33,494 nucleotides of DNA from assembly GCF_016775475.1 (NCBI RefSeq), contig NZ_JAEUXJ010000028.1, forward strand, positions 1-33,494. The letters are read 5' to 3'. The position numbers and the translations under genes are program-made. This document shows positions 24,210-31,663 of this stretch, in pieces (within the stretch, counting starts at the first letter, position 1; every line of letters starts with the position of its first letter). The notes under the pieces were generated by a model. That model was given only the letters and a program-made list of their open reading frames with translations, had not been told where the DNA came from and ran no database searches. This stretch comes from Belnapia mucosa. Lineage in GTDB: Bacteria; Pseudomonadota; Alphaproteobacteria; Acetobacterales; Acetobacteraceae.

Positions 24210-25229
24210 ATGCAATCCATCCCAGCGACCGGCACCGAGGCCGGGACCCGCCCCCCCGAGGAGGAGGAGCGGGAGGCGCCGCGGCTCGGGGCCGCGCTGC
24301 GGCGCACCGGCCTCGTCCTCCTGCTCTTCCTCGCCGGCTGCGCCGCGCTGCTCTGGTTCGCCCGCGACAGCGATGCGGTGGCCGCCGCCTCGCTGCTCTC
24401 GCCGGGCATCATCGCCGTCTGCCTGGCGCTGTCCTTCGCCAACTACCTGCTGCGCGGGCTGCGCTGGGTGGTGCTCGGCCGCGCCTTCGGCATCGCCGCC
24501 CCGGCCGGGGCCCAGCTCCTCTATTTCTTCGCCGGCTTCGCCCTGACGGTGACGCCGGGCAAGGTCGGGGAGCTGGTGCGGCTCTGGCTGCTCAGGCGCC
24601 GCTACGGCGTGCCCTACACCCGCAGCATGCCGCTGCTGGCCGGCGACCGGGTGATGGACATGGTGGCGATCTGCCTGCTGGCGCTCGCCGGCGCGGTGCT
24701 GACCCGGCAATACCTGCTGGTCAGCGCGCTGCTGGCCGCGGCCTGCGTCGCGCTGCTGGCCGCGCTGACCCATGCGCCGCTGCTGCTGCGCCTGATCGAT
24801 TGGACGGAGCGGCGCATCCGCCGCGCCCCCGGCCTGTTCGCCCGGGCGCGGGAGGTCTGCGAGACCCTGCCGGCCATCGGCCGGCCGGCGGTGCTGATCC
24901 CCTCCCTGCTGCTGAGCTGCCTCGGCTGGCTGGCCGAATGCCTGGTGCTGCTGCTGGTGGTGCAGGCGCTGGGCAGCGCCATCGGGCTCGGCGAGAGCAT
25001 GCTGGTCTTCTGCCTGGCGGCGGTGGCGGGGGCGGTCTCCCTGCTGCCGGGCGGGCTGGGGGCGGCGGATTTCAGCCTGCTCGGCCTGCTGCGGCTGGTC
25101 GAGGTGCCGGAGGCCGGCGCGATCCTCGCCACCATCCTGGTGCGGCTGGCCACCCTCTGGTTCGCCGTGGTGCTGGGCTTCGCCACCCTGCCGGTCGCGC
25201 TGCGCGGGCTGCGGCGCGGCCGGGGGTAA
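24210..25229 (+). CDS. LPG synthase TM-domain/flippase-like protein
   Basis: A 339-residue integral membrane protein of the lysylphosphatidylglycerol synthase TM region / UPF0104 family. An acidic N-terminal tail of 30 residues is followed by about eight membrane segments. Family marks are NYLLRGLRWVVLGRAFGI, TPGKVGELVRLWLLRRRYG, LAGDRVMDM and the C-terminal LLPGGLGAADFSLLGLL. The soluble aminoacyl-transfer domain of MprF is absent, so lipid or glycolipid flipping is more likely than lysyl transfer. Members often lie near hopanoid or lipid genes, but none is adjacent. Convergent with the Bug receptor, 9 bases away. Confidence 0.88.
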   Translation: MQSIPATGTEAGTRPPEEEEREAPRLGAALRRTGLVLLLFLAGCAALLWFARDSDAVAAASLLSPGIIAVCLALSFANYLLRGLRWVVLGRAFGIAAPAGAQLLYFFAGFALTVTPGKVGELVRLWLLRRRYGVPYTRSMPLLAGDRVMDMVAICLLALAGAVLTRQYLLVSALLAAACVALLAALTHAPLLLRLIDWTERRIRRAPGLFARAREVCETLPAIGRPAVLIPSLLLSCLGWLAECLVLLLVVQALGSAIGLGESMLVFCLAAVAGAVSLLPGGLGAADFSLLGLLRLVEVPEAGAILATILVRLATLWFAVVLGFATLPVALRGLRRGRG

Positions 25230-25238
25230 GCCGGGCCG

Positions 25239-26189
25239 TCAGCTTCGCTTGCGGTTCATGCCGGAGGCGATCAGCGCCGCCTCCACCCCCGGCGCCACCT
25301 CGCGGATCGCGGTGATGGTCCCGGCGCGGTCGATCACCCGGCTGGCGATCCCGCCCGCCGCTTGCCGCGCCATCACCTCCGGATCGCGCGCCGCCTCCAG
25401 CAGCGCCGCCGACAGCCGGTCGCGGATCGGCGCCGGCAGCCCCGCCGGCCCGGCCCAGATAATCAGTTGCCGGGTCGCCGTGTCGTAGCCCTGCTCGATC
25501 AGCGTCGGCACATCCGGGAAGTCCGGCCAGCGGTCCACGCTGGCGCTCGCCAGCATCCGCAGGTTGCCGCCCCGCACCAGCCCGATCATCTCCGAGGTGC
25601 CGGAATAGGTGTCGATATGCCCGCCGGCGACCTGGCTCGCCGCCTCGGTGATGCTGCTGATGGGCACATAGCTGATCTGGATGCCCGCCAGCCGCGCCAG
25701 GTCGAAGAAGCTGACCGCGGAGCCCGGATTGGTGCTGGCGACGGTGATGGTGCGGCGGCGTCCCTCGGCGATGAAATCCTGCAAGGTCCGCACATGCGGC
25801 ATGGAGGGACCGACCGGCACGCCGATCCGGAGTTCCGAGGTGCAGCCGAGGAAGTCGAAGCTCTCCCAGGGCTTGTAGGGAAGGTCCATGGTCAGCGGCG
25901 CCACCACCAGCGCCGAGAGCCCGACCAGGCCGAAGGTGTAGCCATCCGGCCTCGACTGCGCGATCCGCGCCGGCCCCAGCGTCCCGCCCGCCCCCGGCGT
26001 GTTCCGCACCGGGATGGCGACGCCGAGCGTCTTTTCCATATGCGCGGCGATGGCACGCGCCACCACATCCGTGCCGCCGCCCGGGCCGAAGCCGGTGACG
26101 AGGCTGATCTCCCGGTTCGGCCAGCGATCCGATTGGGCCAAGGCGGGCGTGGCGAGGGCCATGCCGGCGAGCAGCATTCTGCGCTTCAT
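25239..26189 (-). CDS. Bug/TctC-type tripartite carboxylate-binding protein
   Basis: A 316-residue periplasmic receptor of the tripartite tricarboxylate transporter family. The signal peptide MKRRMLLAGMALATPALA is followed by the family start WPNREISLVTGFGPGGGTD and NTPGAGGTLG. Ligands of this family are carboxylates, aromatic acids or amides, and cannot be chosen here. No TctA/TctB membrane genes are present, so it is an orphan, as is usual for this expanded family. An excellent GGGAGGAAACA precedes the ATG at 26189. The repeat copy 3 lies just upstream. Confidence 0.92.
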   Translation of the reverse strand: MKRRMLLAGMALATPALAQSDRWPNREISLVTGFGPGGGTDVVARAIAAHMEKTLGVAIPVRNTPGAGGTLGPARIAQSRPDGYTFGLVGLSALVVAPLTMDLPYKPWESFDFLGCTSELRIGVPVGPSMPHVRTLQDFIAEGRRRTITVASTNPGSAVSFFDLARLAGIQISYVPISSITEAASQVAGGHIDTYSGTSEMIGLVRGGNLRMLASASVDRWPDFPDVPTLIEQGYDTATRQLIIWAGPAGLPAPIRDRLSAALLEAARDPEVMARQAAGGIASRVIDRAGTITAIREVAPGVEAALIASGMNRKRS

Positions 26190-26202
26190 TGTTTCCTCCC
26201 AT

Positions 26203-26271
26203 CGGGGAGGGCTTTGCCCTCCCCGGACCCCACCCACCAGGCCGGAACCCGGCCTGGACCGGTGCGAGTTT
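26203..26271 (+). repeat. Bipartite hairpin repeat, copy 3
   Basis: Same plan as the units at 11719-11853: a first stem 26203-26212 with 26216-26225 (10 bp, TTT loop), a C-rich linker ending in CCACC, a second stem 26237-26245 with 26249-26257 (9 bp), and a GGACC...GAGTTTA tail. The stop codon of the enoyl-CoA hydratase gene overlaps the tail. It lies between two minus-strand genes and could terminate the upstream one. Confidence 0.65.
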
Positions 26272-27046
26272 AGCGACCGACCCAGCGGGGTGGGCGTTTT
26301 TCCACGAAGGCCCGCGGGCCTTCCTGGAAGTCCTCGGTCTGCTTCATGCGGTCGCTGGCGGCGCGGCTCAGGCGCCACAGCTCCTCATCGTCCAGCACCA
26401 GGGCCTGGCGGGCGATGGCGAGGCTTTCCCGCACCGCGATCGGCGCATTGGCGGTGACGCGGCGGGCGAGGCCGAGCGCGGCCTCCCGCACCTCGGCGGC
26501 CGGCACCACGGCATTCACCAGCCCATGATGCAGGGCGAGCGAGGCCGGGATCGGCGCCCCGGTGGCGATCATCTGGATCGCGATCGCCTTGGGCAGCGCG
26601 CGCGGCAGGCGGAACACGCCGCCCGCCGCTGCGACCAAGCTGCGCGTCACCTCCGGCAGGCCGAAGGTCGCGGTCTCGGCGGCCACCGCCATGTCGCAGG
26701 CCAGCAGCAGCTCCAGCCCGCCCGCCAGCGCATGCCCCTGCGCCGCCGCGATCCAGAGCTTGGTCCGCGGCGCCCGCACGAGGCCGCCGAAGCCGTATTT
26801 CGCGCTGGCCAGCCCGGCGCTGCGGCCGGCCGAGACCTCCTTCAGATCGGCCCCGGCGCAGAAGGCGTGCGGGCCGGCCCCGGTCAGGACCACGGCCCAG
26901 ATCTCGGGATCGGCCTCGGCCCGGTCCACCGCCGCTTCCATCCCGGCGGCGACGGCGGCATTCACCGCATTCCGCGCCTCCGGCCTGTTGATGGTGACGA
27001 GCGCGATATGCGGCTCCACCACCTCGTAGAGAACGGCCTCCGTCAT
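26270..27046 (-). CDS. Enoyl-CoA hydratase/isomerase family protein
   Basis: A 258-residue crotonase-fold enzyme. Both hydratase glutamates are in place and 20 residues apart: Glu112 in AGGLELLLACD and Glu132 in FGLPEV. The oxyanion-hole segments are FCAGADLKEV (62-71) and GHALAGGLEL. A true hydratase is therefore likely, though the acyl-CoA substrate is not known. The ATG at 27046 overlaps the stop of the upstream oxidoreductase gene (ATGA), so the two are coupled. The C-terminus QEGPRAFVEKRPPRWVGR is typical of the family. Confidence 0.92.
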   Translation of the reverse strand: MTEAVLYEVVEPHIALVTINRPEARNAVNAAVAAGMEAAVDRAEADPEIWAVVLTGAGPHAFCAGADLKEVSAGRSAGLASAKYGFGGLVRAPRTKLWIAAAQGHALAGGLELLLACDMAVAAETATFGLPEVTRSLVAAAGGVFRLPRALPKAIAIQMIATGAPIPASLALHHGLVNAVVPAAEVREAALGLARRVTANAPIAVRESLAIARQALVLDDEELWRLSRAASDRMKQTEDFQEGPRAFVEKRPPRWVGR

Positions 27047-28092
27047 GCCAGCCCCGCCGCCTCGGCCATCACCTCGATCGCCGCCGGCTGGCGCGACCGC
27101 ACGCTGAGCGCATCCGCCCCGCTTTCGGCCCAGGCACGGAAGCGTTCCTTGATGCGCGCCGGCGGGCCGACCAGCGACTTCATGTCCACCCAATCATCGG
27201 GGACGGCGGCGATCGCCTCGTCCTTCCGCCCGGCCAGATACAGCTCCTGGATGCGCGCCGCCGCTTCGCCGAAGCCGCGGCGTTCCATCATGTCGCGGTG
27301 GAAATTCTTGTCCTTGTGCCCCATGCCGCCGACATAGAGCGCGATCTCCGGCTTCAGCTTCGCCAGCCCGGCCTTCACGTCCTCCGTCACCTCGACATGC
27401 ACGCTGGCCTGGATGCTGAAATCGGCGCGGGTCTTCGGCCGGCCTGTCGCCTTCTCCGCGCGGCGGAAGCCTTCCTCCAGCAGCGGCATGAAATGCGGCA
27501 TCGTGCCGGGCACGAAGCCGAGCGCCAGCCAGCCATCGGCGATCTCGCCGGTCAGCCGCACCATCGCATCCGTCTCCGTCCCCAGATAGACGGGGATGGA
27601 CGGGTTCATGTGCAGGATCGACTTCAGCGGCTTGCCGATGCCGAGCGCGCCGGGCCCGGTATAGGGCAGGGGGATCTCCGGCCCGTCATGCGTCACCGGC
27701 GCCTCGCGCGCCCAGATCTTCCGCATGATGGCGACATAGTCCTTCACCCGGTAATAGGGCTTGCCCCAGGGCTGGCCGTACCAGCCCTCGACGATCTGCG
27801 GCCCGCTGACGCCGAGCCCGGCGATGAAGCGCCCGCCGCCCGCCAGCGCATCCACCGTGCCGGCGCACATCGCCGCATTGGCCGGCGTCCGCGCCGCCAG
27901 CTGCATGACGCCGGTGCCGAGCCGGATGCGCTTCGTCACCGCCGCCAGATAGGCGAGGGGAGAGACGGCATCCGAGCCATAGGCCTCCGCCGTCCAGACA
28001 GAGTCGTACCCAAGCTCCTCCGCCCGCTGCACCAGCGCGACCGGCACATCCAGCCGCGCCCCCGAATAGCCGATCGACAGGCCGAGCTTCAT
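27043..28092 (-). CDS. Luciferase-like flavin/F420 oxidoreductase
   Basis: A 349-residue TIM-barrel oxidoreductase of the bacterial luciferase-like class, close in pattern to the Rv3520c group. Seen are LGLSIGYSG at the N-terminus, RAEELGYDSVWTAEAYGSD, RIRLGTGVMQL, and GRFIAGLGVSGPQIVEGWYG. F420 is not expected in most alphaproteobacteria, so FMN is the likelier cofactor; the substrate is unknown. Two in-frame ATGs lie at 28098 and 28092. The second is preferred because AGGAGGT ends 6 bases before it, whereas it abuts the first. It lies in the middle of a three-gene operon. Confidence 0.88.
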   Translation of the reverse strand: MKLGLSIGYSGARLDVPVALVQRAEELGYDSVWTAEAYGSDAVSPLAYLAAVTKRIRLGTGVMQLAARTPANAAMCAGTVDALAGGGRFIAGLGVSGPQIVEGWYGQPWGKPYYRVKDYVAIMRKIWAREAPVTHDGPEIPLPYTGPGALGIGKPLKSILHMNPSIPVYLGTETDAMVRLTGEIADGWLALGFVPGTMPHFMPLLEEGFRRAEKATGRPKTRADFSIQASVHVEVTEDVKAGLAKLKPEIALYVGGMGHKDKNFHRDMMERRGFGEAAARIQELYLAGRKDEAIAAVPDDWVDMKSLVGPPARIKERFRAWAESGADALSVRSRQPAAIEVMAEAAGLA

Positions 28093-28853
28093 CCCCATAC
28101 CTCCTGCGGCATCGGCAGGCCGGCGAAGACCTCCGGCCCAAGCTTCCCATCGGGCGCGATGCCCATCCGCTCCAGCACCCAGATCAGCTGCCGCGTATGC
28201 TGCCCGCTGTGCCAGACGGTGCGTTCGAAGAATTCATGCAGTGACTGCCGGCCGTAATAGACCTGTGCCGTCTCGGTCCAGTCGCGCGTCCGGCCGGGGC
28301 CGGCGAACCAAGCCCGCAGCCGCGCCTCGACATCGGCGGCATAGGCCAGCAGCCCGGCCTTCTCGGCCCGTGGCGGCAGGCGGAAATAGGCCTCATAGGT
28401 CAGCGGGATGCCCGCCTCATGCTCGAGGAAGGCATCGACGATATTGACGATGTGGTAGACGAGGTCGGCATGGCTGCGCGGCCGGTCGGGCAGCAGGGTG
28501 CCGAGACTCTCCTCCGGCAGCTGCGCCGCGAAGCGCTGCACCCCGGCCAGGATCGCCTCCTGCCGCCGCCGCAGCTCCGCCACGGGCAGGATCTGCGGCG
28601 CGCCGAGATCGATCCCGACCAGATCCGCCACGTCGCGCAGCACCTGGCCATTCGCCCAGGATCCGCCGCGGGTGACGATCGGCACCTGCCGCAGCCCGAA
28701 GCGCTCAAGCTCGGCATAGGCCGCCTCATCCACCAGCACGTTGCGCGATAGGAAGGGGATGCGGTGCCGGGCGAGGAATTCCTTGGTGCGCAGGCAGCTG
28801 GTGCAGCCGGTCATCCAGTAGACCCGCACCTCCTCGTCCAGGGCGGCGGACAT
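28089..28853 (-). CDS. Glutaredoxin-DinB fusion protein
   Basis: A 254-residue two-domain protein. Residues 8-80 are a glutaredoxin/thioredoxin-fold domain with a CTSC redox motif (Cys17, Cys20) and the cis-Pro loop QVPIV (Pro58). Residues 95-230 look like a DinB/YfiT-type four-helix bundle with candidate metal ligands His134, His215 and His219 (VWHSGQHTRQ). DinB proteins include thiol S-transferases, so a thiol-handling function is plausible. It overlaps the oxidoreductase gene by 4 bases or so and is the first gene of that operon. GGAGGGAATGCC precedes the ATG. No signal peptide. Confidence 0.8.
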   Translation of the reverse strand: MSAALDEEVRVYWMTGCTSCLRTKEFLARHRIPFLSRNVLVDEAAYAELERFGLRQVPIVTRGGSWANGQVLRDVADLVGIDLGAPQILPVAELRRRQEAILAGVQRFAAQLPEESLGTLLPDRPRSHADLVYHIVNIVDAFLEHEAGIPLTYEAYFRLPPRAEKAGLLAYAADVEARLRAWFAGPGRTRDWTETAQVYYGRQSLHEFFERTVWHSGQHTRQLIWVLERMGIAPDGKLGPEVFAGLPMPQEVWG

Positions 28854-29003
28854 GGCATTCCCTCCGGTATTTTACCCCAGCTTATACGCCCCGGCGCATT
28901 CGACCAGCCCGCAGCCTTCCTTGGGAGCTCCTCCCTTGGGGGCTTCCCCGGCCCGCGCTTCCGTGGTTCACCCCGGGCCCGAAAGTTCCGGAGGAAACCC
29001 AAT

Positions 29004-30107
29004 ATGGACCGCAGAGCCATTCTCGGCCGGGGCGCGCTCGCTGCCGCCGCCCTCCCGCTGGCCACCCCCGCCTTGACCACCCCCGCCCTGGCACAATCTG
29101 CGCCGGCCATCCGCTGGCGCCTCACCAGCAGCTACCCGACGAGCCTCGACGCCATCCACGGCGCCGCGCAGGTCTTCTCGCGCACCGTGGCCGAGCTCAC
29201 CGAGGACCGCTTCCAGATCCGCGTCTTCGGCCCCGGCGAGGTCGTGCCTGCGCTGCAGGCGCTGGATGCGGTCCAGGCCGGCACGGTGGAGGCCTGCCAC
29301 ACCACTTCCTCCTTTTATATCGGCAAGAACCCGGCCTTCGCCTTCGCCACCGGCGTGCCCTTCGGCCTCAATACCCGCCAGCAGAATGCCTGGATGTATG
29401 AGGGCGGCGGGATCGACCTGCTGAACGAGCTGTTCCGGCAATACAACACCTATGCCCTGCCGCTCGGCACGACCGGCGCCCAGATGGGCGGCTGGTTCCG
29501 CAAGGAGGTGAAGACGGTCGAGGACCTGAAGGGCCTCAAGATGCGGATCGCCGGCCTCGGCGGCACGGTGCTGCAGCGCGTCGGCGGCGTGCCGCAGCAG
29601 CTCGCCGGAGGCGACATCTATCCGGCGCTGGAGCGCGGCACCATCGACGCCGTCGAATGGCTCGGCCCCTATGACGACGAGAAGCTCGGCTTCAACAAGG
29701 TGGCGCCCTTCTACTACTACCCCGCCTGGTGGGAGGGCGCGGCCAACACCACCTTCGTCGCCAATCTCGACCAGTGGAATGCGCTGCCGAAAAGCTACCA
29801 GGCCGCGATCCGCACCGCCGCCGCCGAGGCAACGCACTGGATGGTCGCCCGCTACGACACCCGCAACCCGGAGGCGCTCCGCCGCCTGCTCGCCGCCGGC
29901 ACCCAGCTCCGCGCCTTCCCGCGCGAGGTGATGGATGCCTGCTACCGCGAAGCGATGGCCCTTGAAGCCGAGCTGGTGCAGAAGAGCCCGGAATACGCAA
30001 AGATCCATGCGGCGTGGTCCAAGTCCCGCGACGACATGCGGGCTTGGTTCCGCGTGGCGGAGCTGTCCTTCGACAATTACGTCGCCCAGGCTGCGCAGCG
30101 GCGGTGA
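29004..30107 (+). CDS. TRAP transporter receptor DctP family
   Basis: A 367-residue periplasmic receptor of the DctP/TRAP family. The N-terminus MDRRAILGRGALAAAALPLA is a Tat-like signal with cleavage after ALA near residue 31. The EWLGPYDDEKLGF segment is typical of 2-oxoacid/lactate-binding receptors of the TakP kind, in which such residues bind a carboxylate with a metal. A ligand of that class is likely. No DctQ/DctM genes follow; the neighbouring downstream DNA is foreign-looking. GGAGGAAA precedes the ATG. It is divergent from the glutaredoxin-DinB gene across 150 bases. Confidence 0.92.
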   Translation: MDRRAILGRGALAAAALPLATPALTTPALAQSAPAIRWRLTSSYPTSLDAIHGAAQVFSRTVAELTEDRFQIRVFGPGEVVPALQALDAVQAGTVEACHTTSSFYIGKNPAFAFATGVPFGLNTRQQNAWMYEGGGIDLLNELFRQYNTYALPLGTTGAQMGGWFRKEVKTVEDLKGLKMRIAGLGGTVLQRVGGVPQQLAGGDIYPALERGTIDAVEWLGPYDDEKLGFNKVAPFYYYPAWWEGAANTTFVANLDQWNALPKSYQAAIRTAAAEATHWMVARYDTRNPEALRRLLAAGTQLRAFPREVMDACYREAMALEAELVQKSPEYAKIHAAWSKSRDDMRAWFRVAELSFDNYVAQAAQRR

Positions 30108-30151
30108 GGCGGGGCAACCAGGGTGCACGCCTTCTGTGACCGTCCTACTGA

Positions 30152-30179
30152 TTGACAGTCATCAGGTCTTAGTTATGAA
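30152..30179 (+). promoter_or_regulatory. Sigma70-like promoter at island edge
   Basis: A perfect TTGACA (30152-30157), a 16-base spacer and TATGAA (30174-30179, 4 of 6) lie in an AT-rich stretch that begins where the GC-rich host sequence ends. It points toward the fucosyltransferase-like pseudogene, about 84 bases downstream. Activity is inferred. Confidence 0.4.
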
Positions 30180-30262
30180 ACTTTTGCTTAGAAACAAACT
30201 AGGTTCCAGTCATCTTGGCGGATGAATTGGAGATCGAGTAGACCGTCTACCCGAATCACGTC

Positions 30263-31154
30263 ATGCGTAACCCGGTTGTGGCGATGGATCCGGTTCGGCG
30301 CATTGCCACGATCGATGCGCGCTATAGCGCGGGTTTCTTCTCGTGCTGCACGACGTTGCTGCGGGCTATCCTGTTCGCTCACGCCAATAGCTATTATGTG
30401 GACCGTCTTGTCTGTTCCTCCGTTTCAGGAATTTTCGAGCTCGGGACCATGGGGCGAGTGACGGCGACGTCTCGGCCATCGAGACATTTTTCGCGCCGCC
30501 TTCCGGCGAGCCGATTAAGAATGTGGACCTTGGCCCACATGCGCTCAACCCGAAGCGGCTCATCCAGAACCACGGCCTCTACTCGCAGCTCCCCATAGGA
30601 CCCTCGCCTCTTTCTTGAAGCGATATTTCACGCCTTCCAGCGAAGTGGAGCGCATCGCGGCTGGCTTGCGCGAGAAATACCGGATCGTGCCAGAGCGGAC
30701 CCTCGCGGTGTGCTATCGAGGCACCGATAAGGACCGTGAGGTGAAGCCGGTTGATCCCGCCGAGTATCTTGCGGCGGGACGACACTTGTTGGAGACTGTG
30801 CTATTCGATCGGGTCTATGTGCAAACCGATCAGCAGCAGGTTCGTGACTTCCTCATGAATGGGTTTGGCGATCTTGCTTTCTTCGTTGAGGAGATGCCTG
30901 TTACCAGTACGACGCACGCCGCCATACACCGCATGAATATCGAAGCGAAAATGGGTTTGGATCGCACCGAATTTGGTCGTCGGCTTGTTGCTGCCGTTTC
31001 TATCATGTCATCCTGCGCCGCTGTCGTCACGCACACCGGCAAGGTCGGCCTGAGGACCAGTCTCGAGCAGGGCAAGGCGGATGGACTCTACCAGTTTACC
31101 AAGAATCAGAGCCTCGATCCTGCACTCCCCTCCGAAGCGCCGGCGGTCATCTGA
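30263..31154 (+). pseudogene. Fucosyltransferase-like gene with two frameshifts
   Basis: The coding sense runs through all three frames in turn. Frame one from the ATG at 30263 gives an N-terminal RIATIDARYSAGFFSCCTTL typical of a nucleotide-sugar glycosyltransferase of the fucosyltransferase-like type. A shift at about 30440-30465 is needed to continue as DGDVSAIETFFAPPSGEP and GPHALNPKRLIQNHGLYSQ. A second shift at about 30598-30614 leads to FLKRYFTPSSEVERIAAGL. The last frame (180 residues) carries CYRGTDKDREV, VYVQTDQQQVRDF and AVVTHTGKVGLRTSL, which fit the donor-binding half of the family. Both breaks are single-base losses in effect. Unless sequencing error is involved, the gene is dead; it would have acted in surface polysaccharide synthesis. 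Confidence 0.7.
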
Positions 31155-31261
31155 TGGGGCCTATTTTGGCCAGAGCTAGGCAATGGAACAGCGATCCGGC
31201 GGTGACTAAGAGCCCGCCTCAGAGCGGAATCGGAACAGATAAGATGGGTGGGAACGGACCT

Positions 31262-31618
31262 TTAATCCGGGCTTTGAACAAGCCGGAGAAGGGTGCCGTC
31301 GGGGTCGATCAGGGCGCCGACTGTTCCGCCCCATGCCTCTCGCTTCGGGCGATGTGCTCTCGGCCAGCCAGTGGCTTGTTCCGGGACACCGGCGGACAGC
31401 ATGGCTTCAAAGAAGGCGCCGACATCATCGAGCCTCAGGCAGCAGCTGAACCAGCTCTCAGCAGGATCAAGGCTGGGATGTGGGAAGAACTCAAGGGTCA
31501 GGTCACCGCGCTTGACGATCATCCAGCCCTCATCGCGCTAGGTCTCCACGAAGCCCAGCTGCCCGAAGAAGCGCGACGTCACGTTGAAGTCACGCGAGGG
31601 CAGGTTGGGGGTCGCCAT
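31262..31618 (-). pseudogene. Bleomycin-resistance/VOC protein with amber codon
   Basis: A 118-codon gene of the bleomycin-resistance/glyoxalase (VOC) family. It starts at an ATG at 31618 with ATPNLPSRDFNVTSRFFGQL and has an in-frame TAG at codon 27 (31538-31540). It then resumes in the same frame with RDEGWMIVKRGDLTLEFFPH. The family expects Tyr at that place (ET-Y-RDEGW), one base from TAG, so a single point mutation explains it. The downstream part is otherwise clean, including ESWFSCCLRLDD and GTLLRLVQSPD. An internal ATG after the stop could give an 86-residue piece, too short for the fold. Confidence 0.8.
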
Positions 31619-31663
31619 GTCAGCCAAAGTGTTGCTCCGTTCAGCAGGCAACAAACAGACAGC

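Noticed and set aside
28854..29003. Promoter elements in the spacer between the glutaredoxin-DinB and TRAP receptor genes
   Set aside because: A TAAAAT-like -10 for the minus strand can be found, but no fitting -35 at normal spacing; not enough to call.
30222..30461. Separate 79-codon frame overlapping the fucosyltransferase-like pseudogene
   Set aside because: No family match; it is one of the off frames of the broken glycosyltransferase gene.
31154..31663. In-frame upstream extension of the pectate lyase-like gene
   Set aside because: This stretch is antisense to the VOC pseudogene and lacks secretion or domain features; the signal sequence appears only after 31664.
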